Notes: a model not told the origin generated them from the letters alone. DNA of 64,000 nt from Irregularibacter muris (GCF_024622505.1 NZ_JANKAS010000014.1:1-64000), one strand, 5' to 3'. Positions 8,555 through 17,859 are shown, counted from the stretch's first letter. Numbers and translations are program-made.

Positions 8555-8956
8555 ATGGAATTTTCGCCTGTGGGTGGCTTCGATGACATTATGTTCACCA
8601 TCGTACCTATAATAATTGCTATAGGATTTGTCCTTGTATTTGGCACTATCATTGTACGATCTATACAAGGAGCCAAGCAATGGAAAAGAAATAATGAATC
8701 ACCTGTTCTTACGGTTGATGCGACAGTGGTAACAAAACGAACAGATGTGCATCACCATCCTCACAATACAGGAACGGACAATATGCACCACATGTCATCT
8801 TCCACTACATATTATGCTACCTTTGAAGTGAACAGTGGAGATCGTTTAGAATTTCAAATCCGTGATACTGAATATGGAATGTTGGTGGAAAATGATAGAG
8901 GGAAACTAGCCTTTCAAGGTACACGCTATTTGGGATTTGAACGTACTAGAAGGTAG
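8555..8956 (+). CDS. DUF2500 family membrane-anchored protein
   Basis: A 133-residue protein with one N-terminal transmembrane helix (residues 9-32, MFTIVPIIIAIGFVLVFGTI) and a small soluble domain containing the DUF2500 pattern: VDATVVTKRTDV, TTYYATFEV and FQIRDTEYGML. A His-rich loop (VHHHPHN and MHHM) interrupts the two strands. No function is known for the family. The ATG at 8555 follows GAGGAGG. In the 239 bases before it, the frame upstream is open back to about 8455 without a start, which may be chance. Confidence 0.8.
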   Translation: MEFSPVGGFDDIMFTIVPIIIAIGFVLVFGTIIVRSIQGAKQWKRNNESPVLTVDATVVTKRTDVHHHPHNTGTDNMHHMSSSTTYYATFEVNSGDRLEFQIRDTEYGMLVENDRGKLAFQGTRYLGFERTRR

Positions 8957-9087
8957 ATGGTCAGGAGTACCACAGACTATGTACAAGCCCAGAAGTTAAT
9001 GTGAACTACTCATTATGTTTATAATATACAGATGGTATACTATAAGAGAAGAATAAAATGTATTCATAAAAGCAAAAGGATGATAGG

Positions 9088-10284
9088 ATGAAAAATCAAG
9101 TGAGTTTTAAAGTAAAATCAAAATTTATCAATAAATACAAAAATGGATACCCTCTTATAGATAAATCTGCAATTTTAAATATAGACACAAAGATGCGGGA
9201 AGGTTCCATAATAAATCTTGTGGACGAGAAGGGTCAATTCATTGCCAGAGGATATTACGGCAAGCAAAACAAGGGCATTGGTTGGGTGCTCACCAGGAAG
9301 AAACAAGAGGATATCAATTTAGAATTCTTTAAAAAGAAACTCATCATAGCCCTTAACAAAAGAACAAAATTTTTTCAAGACCCCTCTACCACTGCATTTA
9401 GAGTCTTTAATGGAGAAGGAGATGGAATAGGGGGCCTTATTATTGAATACTTTGATGGATACTATGTGATTCACTGGTATAGCAAAGGAGTATATAAGTT
9501 TAGAGATGAGGTTATAAACTCTCTAAAAAAGATTGTAGAATTTAAAGGAATTTACCAAAAGAAAAGATTTAGTGAAGATGGAAAATACATAGAGCAAGAT
9601 GACTTTATCATGGGAGAAAGGGCAGCGACACCCCTTATCGTAAAGGAAAACGGTGTAAATCTGGCCATTTATTTAAATGAAGGTGCCATGGTAGGTGTAT
9701 TTTTAGATCAAAGGGAAGTAAGAAAAAGAGTAAGAGATCAATATTCAAAAAATAAAAGCGTATTAAACACATTTTCCTATACAGGTGTGTTTTCAATATT
9801 TGCAGCTCTAGGGGGTGCAAAAACTACCACTAGCGTAGATCTTGCCAATAGAAGTCTCCCAAAGACCATAGAACAATTTAATATCAATTATATCGATGCT
9901 AAAACACAAGAAATTATTGTGGAAGATGTATTTAAATATTTTAAATATGCCCTAAGAAAAGAGTTGAAATTTGATTTTGTAATCCTGGATCCTCCTAGCT
10001 TTGCTACATCTAAAAATTTTAAATTTAGTGCAGAGAAAGACTATAAAAATCTTTTGAAACAGGCCATTTTAATTACAGAAGACAATGGAACTATATTAGC
10101 ATCTACAAATTGTAGCAGTTTTAATATGGACAAATTTAAAGAGTTTATCCATGAAGCTTTTAAGGAGTCCTGTGTAGAATATAAAATTCTTGAAGAGCAT
10201 ACTCTCCCCCCAGATTTTAAAACCATGGAGGAGTTTAAAGAAGGGAATTATTTAAAGGTAGTATTTGTTAGAAAAATGCCCTGA
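9088..10284 (+). CDS. Class I SAM-dependent rRNA methyltransferase, RlmI-like
   Basis: A 398-residue protein of COG1092. Residues 1-75 form a PUA RNA-binding domain (YPLIDKSAILNID...GQFIARGYYG). Residues 80-190 form the linking domain. Residues 200-398 form the Rossmann methyltransferase with the SAM motif LNTFSYTGVFSIFAALGGA and the catalytic LDPPSFA motif typical of 5-methylcytosine RNA methyltransferases. E. coli RlmI modifies 23S rRNA C1962; whether the target is the same here is inferred. RBS AGGATGATAGG precedes the ATG. It is a single gene. Confidence 0.85.
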   Translation: MKNQVSFKVKSKFINKYKNGYPLIDKSAILNIDTKMREGSIINLVDEKGQFIARGYYGKQNKGIGWVLTRKKQEDINLEFFKKKLIIALNKRTKFFQDPSTTAFRVFNGEGDGIGGLIIEYFDGYYVIHWYSKGVYKFRDEVINSLKKIVEFKGIYQKKRFSEDGKYIEQDDFIMGERAATPLIVKENGVNLAIYLNEGAMVGVFLDQREVRKRVRDQYSKNKSVLNTFSYTGVFSIFAALGGAKTTTSVDLANRSLPKTIEQFNINYIDAKTQEIIVEDVFKYFKYALRKELKFDFVILDPPSFATSKNFKFSAEKDYKNLLKQAILITEDNGTILASTNCSSFNMDKFKEFIHEAFKESCVEYKILEEHTLPPDFKTMEEFKEGNYLKVVFVRKMP

Positions 10285-10650
10285 AATATTTATCTCTGGA
10301 ATGCTATTAATTCATATGCGTAGTGGACATGTTCCTGTCTACCGGACAAGTTGAGTGCGTGGTATTGATGTCTAAAACTAAGAAGTAATGTGTCTGGAAA
10401 TCCTTATTTCAAGGGATTTGTTGTGCTTTTGAATTTTGAGAGACAAGTGAAAATGTCAAAATAATCCCTCCGTAGAAATATACCGGAAATATGGAACTTC
10501 GGATGGTTTAGGCTATGATTTAGTTGTCAAGGCAAGCGAGAGCCAAGTGAGTGTTTGGTTTGAATGTTAGGGGTATAGTTTAGGCTGTGGATTTGATAAC
10601 GGGGAAATTGAGTGTAGGATTAGATATTAAGAAATTGGAGGGAGGAATCA
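10285..10650 (+). other. Gap without a recognisable gene
   Basis: This 366-base stretch has stops in every frame and no clear promoter or RNA fold that I can defend. Base composition is richer in G and T than its surroundings. GGAGGGAGG at 10638-10646 is the ribosome-binding site of the next gene. It may be the decayed left boundary of the accessory patch. Confidence 0.4.
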
Positions 10651-11271
10651 ATGGCACTTGAAAATTTGAAATCTTTAAAAGATGATATGGTCAGCAAGAA
10701 TTGGACAATATGTAGCTTTATATTTAGTTACAAAGCAACCGAATATATTGTACTCGTAAAAAGGTTTGTTGGCGCAGAAAAAAGGGTAGATACATATGCT
10801 TTAGTAAAATTGCATTTTATGAAAGCGGATGACTTAGAGGACGATTTGCAAGTAGAGGCAAATTGTCGTGGTCTACTAATTGATTCAAAAGGTTTGCGCA
10901 AATATTTTGGAATAGAATATAAGGAAAATTTAGGAGACATTCTTCGTCAATTTACAGAGCGTTTGGGAAAAGTAATTCCGCTATCTGTTCCTGATAATAT
11001 TTCACCATCCGAAAAAACCGCAATGGCTCGGTCGCTTAGTAAAAGTGATTCGAAAGACCCAAATATGATTTACTGTACAAAGGTAAAAAGAAACTCAAAC
11101 GGTGGAAAACGAAGCGAATTTAATGCAGATAAAACAAAATTGTTACGCGCATCGTTATTTGAATATTTCCGTAATGATATAGGAATTAGCTTCTGTTATT
11201 CTAATGATAGGAGTAAAGAAAATGATGATGCTACAGTTCTAAAGAATTTTGGGAATAATAATTCCAAATAG
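10651..11271 (+). CDS. Uncharacterised protein, DUF6037-like
   Basis: A 206-residue soluble protein with no signal peptide or membrane helix. It opens MALENLKSLKDDMVSKNWTI, followed by SFIFSYKATEYIVLVKRF, a pattern I associate with DUF6037, a family of unknown function scattered among Firmicutes. A basic stretch TKVKRNSNGGKRSEFNADKTKLL follows in the C-terminal third. GGAGGGAGG precedes the ATG with good spacing. It sits in a patch with a P-loop kinase and a broken resistance gene, which suggests transfer. Family recall is moderate only. Confidence 0.6.
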   Translation: MALENLKSLKDDMVSKNWTICSFIFSYKATEYIVLVKRFVGAEKRVDTYALVKLHFMKADDLEDDLQVEANCRGLLIDSKGLRKYFGIEYKENLGDILRQFTERLGKVIPLSVPDNISPSEKTAMARSLSKSDSKDPNMIYCTKVKRNSNGGKRSEFNADKTKLLRASLFEYFRNDIGISFCYSNDRSKENDDATVLKNFGNNNSK

Positions 11272-11327
11272 AGACTCAGTAGGAATTTTAAATCGTGGTT
11301 AGATTGAATTTAATAGGAGGTTTAGAT

Positions 11328-11813
11328 ATGCAAAAAGTGATTGTGATTGGTAGCCCTGGCGCGGGAAAGAGCGAATTTGCACGCAAACTTAGAGACGCTA
11401 TGAAGATTCCACTTTACTATTTGGATATGCTGTGGCATAAAACGGATAAAACAAATATCAGTAGAGATGAATTTGACCTAGAGTTAAATAAGATATTAAA
11501 TCTGGACAAGTGGATTATTGATGGGAACTATCTTCGCACACTGGAAATTAGGTTAAAGGAATGTGACACTGTATTTCTCTTAGATTATCCACTCAATGTC
11601 TGCCTTGCAGGTGCTAAATCTCGTATTGGAAAAAAACGAGAGGATATGCCATGGATAGAAACAGAATTTGATGAAGAGTTCAAGCAATGGATTGAAGATT
11701 TTCCAGAAGATCAATTACCGCAAATATATGATTTGCTAAAAGAAAACAAGCAAAAGAATATTGTTATTTTCAAGTCAAGAGAAGAAGCGGATAAGTACTT
11801 GGAGTCTATATGA
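11328..11813 (+). CDS. Small P-loop kinase, FlaR/adenylate-kinase-like
   Basis: A 161-residue protein with Walker A GSPGAGKS at residues 7-14, followed by KLRDAMKIPLYYLDMLWHK, the nucleotide-substrate pattern of the proteins once named DNA topology modulation protein FlaR. WIIDGNYLRTL and VFLLDYPLNVCL are also conserved in the group. It probably phosphorylates a small molecule or nucleotide; the substrate is unproven and the topology name should not be trusted. The ATG at 11328 follows AGGAGGT with ideal spacing; the longer frame from 11295 lacks a site. Confidence 0.75.
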   Translation: MQKVIVIGSPGAGKSEFARKLRDAMKIPLYYLDMLWHKTDKTNISRDEFDLELNKILNLDKWIIDGNYLRTLEIRLKECDTVFLLDYPLNVCLAGAKSRIGKKREDMPWIETEFDEEFKQWIEDFPEDQLPQIYDLLKENKQKNIVIFKSREEADKYLESI

Positions 11814-12164
11814 AGCTGCTAAGGGAATAAAACTATGATACCCATGCGTAGAGTTCTTTCAAATCCAACCATGTTGAGAGTACAATTCTGATGACGTATT
11901 GTAGTTGTGAGAGCAAAAGTTAGGGTTTGACTATAAGAGGTTGTGGTTTGAGGGCGAAAAAGGGGGCTAAAATCTGAGTGGAAATGCACAATTTTAGTCT
12001 CTTTTTCAGTGAAAAATACTGACGTAGAATCTGATTTTTTAGATACAGCCCCCAGAATGTCGTCGAAATCACTTTTTAGCAAAAACATCATGAAATAAAA
12101 GCATAACATAAAAACAGATAAAGTCCATGAAGTATCAGGATTATGGTGCCCCCAATTAGTAAAT
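11814..12164 (+). other. Gap of degenerate sequence
   Basis: I see no gene with a proper start and ribosome-binding site in these 351 bases. A minus-strand frame of 96 codons exists but lacks domain-like sequence or a Shine-Dalgarno site. The right end runs into the tetracycline-resistance remnant, whose missing 5' third would have lain here, so the gap may contain a deletion join near 12160. Confidence 0.4.
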
Positions 12165-13173
12165 TCAGCTAAAGAAGGAACTCAAGTTCAAACCAAAATA
12201 ATTTTTAATACCTTGGTGAAATTAAATATTCCAACACTTATATTTCTGAATAAAATAGACAGAAAGGGAGTATGTTTAGATGAGATTAATAACTGCAATC
12301 TCTATCCTATTTTTCATGGTTCTGCTCTAAAAAATATTGGAATTGATGAGCTGTTATTTGCCATTACAAACTATCTTCCCATAAATAATGATAATACTGC
12401 AGATAATTTGTCTGCATATGTTTATAAGATTGATAGGAATGAAGAATCTCGTAAGATTACCTTCTTAAGAGTATTTAGTGGAAATATAAAGACACGTCAA
12501 GAGGTGCATATAAATAGTACGGATGAAATACTTAAAATAAAAAGTCTGGAATCAATTATGAATGGAGAAATTGTTAAGGTGGATCAGGTTAATAGTGGGG
12601 ATATTGCTCTTATTTCTAATGTTAATTCTCTTAAGATAGGTGACTTTATTGGTGAAAAATATGATGGTGCCTTAGATATAAAGATATCCCAACCAGCATT
12701 GAGGGCATCAATTCAACCTTATGATTTAAGCAAAAGAAGTAAACTGATAGAAGCATTACTTGAATTAACTGAAGAAGATCCATTCAGACTTTAGGAATTT
12801 AACACCCTATGTATTTTGGGAAGCCCTTCGAAAATCAGGAATTGAAATATTAGAACCTTATTTAAAATATACAGTTCAAGTTCCAAATGATTTTTGTGGA
12901 AGAATTATGAGTGATCTTAGGAAGATGAGGGCTTCTATTGTAGAGATAATAGCAAAAGGCGAAGATACAACTTTAACTGGAAAGATACCTGTTGATACAT
13001 CAAAATCTTACCAAGCAGAATTACTTTCCTACTCAAATGGAAAGGGTATTTTTATTACTGAGCCTTGCGGTTATGATCTATATAATAATGAGCTGATAAT
13101 TAATGATATTAGAAATAATGATAGTAACAAGGAAGGCTTAAGATATTTATTTCAGAAACAAGATGAAAGTTGA
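12165..13173 (+). pseudogene. Decayed tetracycline ribosomal-protection protein gene
   Basis: From 12165 the frame reads SAKEGTQVQTKIIFNTLVK and PTLIFLNKIDRKGV, the G3-G4 region of Tet(M)/TetB(P)-type GTPases that eject tetracycline from the ribosome. It runs through domain II to EEDPF and then hits a stop at 12792. In the +1 frame from 12787, DFRNLTPYVFWEALRKSGIE continues with ILEPYLKY to a normal C-terminus ending at 13173. By comparison with the family, the P-loop N-terminus (about 90 residues) and roughly 130 residues of domains III-IV are deleted. No functional product is possible. Confidence 0.85.
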
Positions 13174-13495
13174 AACCTAGTCATTAAAATAAAAATGAGA
13201 TGATTATCAGATCAAATTTTGTGATAAAAGTGTAAAGAAATAAGAGATATCAATTATACCCTGCCACCAAGAGAGGAATATCAACCGATGACATCTTTAG
13301 TATCACCTTAAGTCTGTTCGAATGATAATCACAATAATTACGTACAATTCATTTTTTAAAGGACATAGACCTCCATCGGCTATAATAAATTTTACTTTGG
13401 AGTATAAAGAGCATAATATAAAGATTGTGCAGGCGGATGATAATGTTGAAATGTATATTGAGAATAGCTTGAAAATGTGATAGATAACTATAGGG
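13174..13495 (+). other. Gap with a 52-codon frame of doubtful status
   Basis: A short frame at 13322-13480 (MIITIITYNSFFKGHRPPSA...) ends just before a terminator but has no clear ribosome-binding site and no family I recognise. A second scrap near 13230-13308 reads NYTLPPREEYQP before a stop. Both look like leftovers of transferred DNA rather than working genes. Confidence 0.3.
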
Positions 13496-13554
13496 AAAGA
13501 AAAGCAAGTCCTTCGAAGACATTCTTGCCTCAGAGGGATTTGCTTTTCTTTTCT
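13496..13554 (+). terminator. Bidirectional-looking terminator hairpin
   Basis: Sixteen-base arms, 13496-13511 and 13536-13551 (AAAGAAAAGCAAGTCC with its near-complement), are followed by TTTCT. It closes the accessory patch on the plus strand and faces the 3' end of the flavoprotein gene on the minus strand. Confidence 0.75.
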
Positions 13555-13620
13555 AAATTTTTAAAACACTAAACTATTTCTGGATTGGAAATGTAAATCA
13601 TTAATCTGTATATTCTTAAT

Positions 13621-15546
13621 TTAAACTTCAACACCAGCTAAAAAACCTTCTCTTGTTGCTTCAAGTGCATTTCTTGATTCTATTGCATCACCTATAATCT
13701 TGAGAGGTGCTTTACCTTCTAATTCTTGAGCAAGGGAATTGTTCGATTTCATACCTAAAGCTAAGACAATAGTATCCGCAGGAATATTTATTGTTTCTTG
13801 GCTTTTTTCAATCTGTACAGCATTGGAGTTGATGCTAGTAATTTTCGCATCTGTGATGACTTCTATATGATTTTCTTCTATATTTTTTAGGAGTAATACA
13901 CGTCTAGTAAATTCTTCATCATTAGCAATGGTAGGCAACATTTCAACAATAGTCACTTCTTTACCTAATGAAGCAAGATAAAGAGCGGTTTCACATCCGA
14001 TCATCCCTCCGCCTGCAATGACTACCTTTTGATTAGTCGATACTTTACTTAACAGTACATCTTCAGCATTAAGAACATTTTCACCATCTATACCAGAAAT
14101 AGGTGGCTTATTAGGAGTAGCTCCTGTGGCAATAATGACTACATCTGGTTTTTCCTCATCGCATATGGCGGGTGTATACTTTGTATTTAATTGAATATCG
14201 ACACCCAGTTTTTTTATTTGATTGCCCAGCCAAGATACAAAAGATGACATATCCCCTTTGGATGGAGGGATAGCCCCTGTAGCAAATTGCCCACCAAAAT
14301 GGTCTGTTTGTTCATAAAGGGTCACTTTGTGACCAGCTAATGCAGCTGTCCTTGCTGCCTCTAGTCCAGCTGGTCCTGCGCCAACCACTGTTATATTTTT
14401 GGGTTGCTCTGTTTTCTTAAGTTCCTCTAAGTATTCATAACCTAAAGTTGGATTCACTAAACATCGTATGGGCTCATTTCTAAATAGAGTTTCTAGACAA
14501 CCCTGTTGACATCCAATACAATGCCGAATATCATCATGCTGGCCTTTAGCAAATTTATTTGGTAGATCAGGATCAGCAAGAGAGGGCCTGCCCATGGCAA
14601 TAAGATCAGCTTTTCCTGACAAAAGTATACTTTCGGCTAAGAAGGGGTCGTTGATTCGTCCCACAGTCATAACGGGAATGTTTACAACCTTTTTGACTTC
14701 TTCAGCGTAGTTCACAATCCACCCGGGTGTTATATTCATAGGAGGGATAATTGCCCATGTTGACTCATAGGTTCCTGCAGAAACATGTAGGGCATCAATA
14801 CCTTGTTTTTCTAACTTTATGGCAATGGTTTTGGTTTCTTCAATAGTACGTCCACCAGGAACTTTCTCGTCTGCTGAAATTCGAAAACCGATCATGAAAT
14901 CTGGACCACATTTTTCTCTGATATCTTTTATTATTTCTAGAGGAAAGCGTAAACGGTTTTCTAAGGAACCACCATATTCGTCGCAACGTTTATTTGAGTA
15001 CTTTGACATAAATTGTGCAATTAAATAGCCGTGGGCACCATGGACTTCAACACCGTCAAAACCCGCTTTTTTTGCCCGTAGAGCTGTGTCGCCAAATTGT
15101 GAAACAATCTTTTTAATTTCTGGAATAGTTAATTCCCGTGGAATAGCTCCTAAAACAGGACAGGGTAAGGGGGAAGCTGAAACAGGTTGTTCTCCAATCA
15201 CTGCTGGAGTAGTTTGCCTTCCACAATGATATATTTGGGCGATAATCTTAGATCCCTCCCTATGTACTCTCTCGGTCAACTCTGCATGGGATTGGATTTG
15301 CTCATCTTTCCATAATCCTGGAGTCCAAAATCCTCTTCCTAATGGATCTACCGCATAGTCTTCTACAATTATCGCGCCCCATCCGCCTTTAGCCTTTGTT
15401 TCATGATAAACAATAAAGCGCTCAGTGGCCATTCCATCAGGATCACAGTATACAGTTACCATAGGGGAGACAACTAACCTATTTTTGAGTTTAACATTTC
15501 CAATGGAAATAGGAGTAAAAATAGGACTTGCATTTAATGTTTTCAT
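13621..15546 (-). CDS. NADH:flavin oxidoreductase, Old Yellow Enzyme / BaiCD-like
   Basis: A 641-residue flavoprotein of the same three-part plan as the gene at 2066: FMN barrel (VEVHGAHGYLIAQFMS, SNKRCDEYGGS), Fe-S cysteines in CIGCQQGCLETLF near 350, then FAD/NADH domains (VVGAGPAGLEAAR, IAGGGMIGCE, IIGDAIESRNALEA). It keeps the canonical HGAHGYL and resembles 2-enoate reductase, 2,4-dienoyl-CoA reductase and bile-acid BaiCD enzymes; the substrate is unknown. Three ATGs in a row follow AAAGGAGGTT; the last (15546) gives the best spacing. It has a consensus promoter and a TetR-type operator, so it is probably induced by its substrate through the gene at 16082. Confidence 0.9.
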   Translation of the reverse strand: MKTLNASPIFTPISIGNVKLKNRLVVSPMVTVYCDPDGMATERFIVYHETKAKGGWGAIIVEDYAVDPLGRGFWTPGLWKDEQIQSHAELTERVHREGSKIIAQIYHCGRQTTPAVIGEQPVSASPLPCPVLGAIPRELTIPEIKKIVSQFGDTALRAKKAGFDGVEVHGAHGYLIAQFMSKYSNKRCDEYGGSLENRLRFPLEIIKDIREKCGPDFMIGFRISADEKVPGGRTIEETKTIAIKLEKQGIDALHVSAGTYESTWAIIPPMNITPGWIVNYAEEVKKVVNIPVMTVGRINDPFLAESILLSGKADLIAMGRPSLADPDLPNKFAKGQHDDIRHCIGCQQGCLETLFRNEPIRCLVNPTLGYEYLEELKKTEQPKNITVVGAGPAGLEAARTAALAGHKVTLYEQTDHFGGQFATGAIPPSKGDMSSFVSWLGNQIKKLGVDIQLNTKYTPAICDEEKPDVVIIATGATPNKPPISGIDGENVLNAEDVLLSKVSTNQKVVIAGGGMIGCETALYLASLGKEVTIVEMLPTIANDEEFTRRVLLLKNIEENHIEVITDAKITSINSNAVQIEKSQETINIPADTIVLALGMKSNNSLAQELEGKAPLKIIGDAIESRNALEATREGFLAGVEV

Positions 15547-15659
15547 CATCATAACCTCCTTTGTTGATTTATATTGTAAAAACACTCAATATCCAAGGTT
15601 TTTGGAGAGGGCATTTTTACAAAAGGATGAAATTTTAATAATCAATATTACAACTATGG

Positions 15660-15675
15660 GTAACCGGCCGGTTAC
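15660..15675. promoter_or_regulatory. TetR-type operator, perfect 16-base palindrome
   Basis: GTAACCGGCCGGTTAC is a perfect palindrome at about +3 to +18 of the inferred flavoprotein transcript. Symmetric ACCGGCCGGT-like sites are common targets of TetR proteins, and a TetR gene lies 400 bases away. Binding here would block early elongation or open-complex formation. Confidence 0.75.
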
Positions 15676-15684
15676 TTTAAGGGT

Positions 15685-15713
15685 ATTATATCAAAGGGTG
15701 ACTGGTGGGTCAA
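15685..15713 (-). promoter_or_regulatory. Consensus sigma-A promoter of the flavoprotein gene
   Basis: On the minus strand TTGACC (15713-15708), a 17-base spacer, and TATAAT (15690-15685). The palindromic operator lies immediately downstream. Confidence 0.85.
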
Positions 15714-16081
15714 TGATAAATTTTAAACAAATTTTCTGGCTAAAAGCCCTAGGGAAATCACTTAGTAAACAGAAAAATAATTTGAACTTATCCAAATTAC
15801 TGTAGTGTAGTATAGAATCTTTTTGCAAAAGGATAGGGTGAAAGTTCTTCATGGAAATATAAATATTTGATATAATCGTACTGCATTGCCTTAATTATTT
15901 AGGTTGTAGCATGCATTGAAAATCGCTTATGATATCATAGAGGAATCAATAGTATTGGTTTTGCTAGTTGAATAAAAAATTTGCTTTGTATATAAGCTCT
16001 TTGCCTTGGAAAAATTGTGATTCAATGAGTACAATAGGTTAATATGACGTTTTAAAATAATAGAAATTAGGTGAATATATT
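15714..16081 (+). other. Gap between flavoprotein promoter and TetR gene
   Basis: This A+T-rich stretch of 368 bases has no credible gene. TTTGATATAAT at 15868-15878 offers a possible -10 for the TetR gene, but I find no good -35 partner and no second copy of the GTAACCGG palindrome. Confidence 0.4.
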
Positions 16082-16660
16082 ATGGGGATATCAAAGGAAA
16101 GAAATAAAATGATAAGGGAGGAGCGTCGCAAACAGATACTTGATGCAGCTTTAATTTTATTTGATGAAAAAGGATATCGTAAGACCCGTGTTAGTGATAT
16201 TGCAGATAGAATTGGTGTAAGTAAGGCTCTTGTGTTTAAATATTTTCCTAAAAAAATAGATATTTTTATAGCAATTACTGAATATATTGAGTCCTGTTTA
16301 GTAGAAGTCTTAAATGGTGCTACTCCCACAGATTCATTAAAAAATTTTGGTCTTAAACTTACTTCTACCACAAAAGATTATATACCACCCATGAGAATTT
16401 ATATAGCTACTTTTATTAGAGGGGAACTTCCTGCTGAAATGAAAGAAAATTTTCTCCGAAATAATTTTTCTAGAAAATGGATAACTCCAATTGTTAAAAA
16501 AGGGCAAGAAATGGGAGAGTTTCGCCAAGGTGACCCACAAGAACTGGCAGATGCATTTTGGCTATATATGTTTGGTGTAGTTGCTAATTATATTCATAAT
16601 AGAAATAGCGAAGACCATATGCCAGACATTGAAATCTCTCTTAGGATGTTAAAAGAGTAA
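16082..16660 (+). CDS. TetR-family regulator
   Basis: A 192-residue protein with the N-terminal TetR helix-turn-helix at residues 12-58 (RKQILDAALILFDEKGYRKTRVSDIADRIGVSKALVFKYF) and an all-helical ligand-binding C-terminus (residues 70-192). Its likely target is the palindrome at 15660 in the promoter of the divergent flavoprotein gene. The ribosome-binding site (AGGTGA, 16070-16075) is weak and a second ATG at 16109 follows no better site. The inducer is unknown. Confidence 0.85.
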   Translation: MGISKERNKMIREERRKQILDAALILFDEKGYRKTRVSDIADRIGVSKALVFKYFPKKIDIFIAITEYIESCLVEVLNGATPTDSLKNFGLKLTSTTKDYIPPMRIYIATFIRGELPAEMKENFLRNNFSRKWITPIVKKGQEMGEFRQGDPQELADAFWLYMFGVVANYIHNRNSEDHMPDIEISLRMLKE

Positions 16661-16830
16661 ATATATTTCTGAAAAGTATATGAGGATTTTTAGATGGTTT
16701 AGGATAGTTATCATATTACCCTTAAGATGATAACAGATGGGCAATGATGATCATTGATATTGGCGTTGTAGTAAACCACTATGACGAAGTGGTAAGGCTT
16801 GTTTTGGGTTTGAACAATTTGCATGTATAC

Positions 16831-16860
16831 ATTGACAACTCAGTATGGACGGGGATATGC
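16831..16860 (+). promoter_or_regulatory. Sigma-A promoter of the methyltransferase gene
   Basis: TTGACA (16831-16836), 18-base spacer, TATGCT (16855-16860). It lies about 60 bases before the start codon at 16923, which has GTAGGAGG upstream. An open frame of 60 codons across this region is discounted. Confidence 0.65.
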
Positions 16861-16922
16861 TTTTTATATATAAGGATGAGAAGAATAGAAAGCCAAGTAT
16901 GGGGAAGTAGGAGGAAAAAAGT

Positions 16923-17654
16923 ATGAAAGAAAACAAATATGATAGCATTCAATTTTTTAATCAATACAAACAGATGCCACGTTCCATGGTTGGCCTTCAG
17001 GCTGCAGGTGAATGGCATGAACTTAAGAAAATGTTGCCGGATTTTAAAGGTAAGCGTGTTTTGGATCTGGGCTGTGGTTTTGGCTGGCACAGTCGCTATG
17101 CCCTTGAACAGGGGGCAAAATCCATAGTCGGTATAGATATTTCAGAAAGGATGCTGCAGGAGGCGAGAGAAAAAACCACCTCTCCATTGATTGAATATAT
17201 TCATATGCCTGTTGAAGATATGGATTATCCCGAGAACTCTTTTGATGTTGTTGTCAGTTCACTGGTATTTCACTATATTGAGTCCTTTGAAAATATTTGC
17301 AAGAAGATAAGTCAATGTCTGGTGCAGGGTGGAGATTTTGTATTTTCAGTTGAACATCCGGTTTTTACCGCCCAAGGCAATCAGCAGTGGTATTGTGATG
17401 CAAAGGGGAATCTGTTGCATTGGCCTGTAGACCATTATTTTGAGGAAGGAGTACGACAGGCAGTCTTTCTAGGGGAGAAGGTTACTAAATATCATAGGAC
17501 TCTCACTACTTATATAAATGCACTTATCCAGTGCGGTTTTGAGATCATCAAGCTGGTAGAACCTCAGCCAGCAGATCACCTTATGAATGAGCCTGGAATG
17601 AAAGAGGAATTGCGTCGCCCAATGATGCTATTGATATCAGCACGAAAAAAATAG
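16923..17654 (+). CDS. SAM-dependent methyltransferase, UbiE/type-11 class
   Basis: A 243-residue cytosolic enzyme. The SAM-binding motif I is VLDLGCGFGWHSRYA (residues 45-59), followed by VGIDISERML, the acidic DMDYPENSFDVVVSS and a C-terminal FEIIKLVEPQPAD segment. These are Methyltransf_11 features. The substrate cannot be told; the fairly long insert after SVEHPVF (residues 140-180) is typical of small-molecule methyltransferases annotated only by fold. It is a single gene behind its own promoter. Confidence 0.85.
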   Translation: MKENKYDSIQFFNQYKQMPRSMVGLQAAGEWHELKKMLPDFKGKRVLDLGCGFGWHSRYALEQGAKSIVGIDISERMLQEAREKTTSPLIEYIHMPVEDMDYPENSFDVVVSSLVFHYIESFENICKKISQCLVQGGDFVFSVEHPVFTAQGNQQWYCDAKGNLLHWPVDHYFEEGVRQAVFLGEKVTKYHRTLTTYINALIQCGFEIIKLVEPQPADHLMNEPGMKEELRRPMMLLISARKK

Positions 17655-17859
17655 AAGAATATATATTGACATTTAGGCTATGTAAAAGTTTATGAATATG
17701 TATTTGTAGGATTCTGGGTTAAGGGAGTTGGTAGAAAAGAAATTATGAACAAATCAGGTTATTTTAAATAAATAATAATAAAGATTTCAGACCAGTAAGT
17801 GTAATAGGGTTTTTCCAACTGGTTTTCATTAAAATATAGAATGGAAGGAGTGGTGCTTT

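Noticed and set aside
11819-12109. Minus-strand frame of 96 codons
   Set aside because: No ribosome-binding site, low-complexity Ser/Thr-rich translation and no family resemblance, in a degenerate region.
16744-16926. Plus-strand frame of 60 codons before the methyltransferase gene
   Set aside because: It contains a good promoter and the ribosome-binding site of the next gene. Its start resembles a glyoxalase-like N-terminus only faintly.
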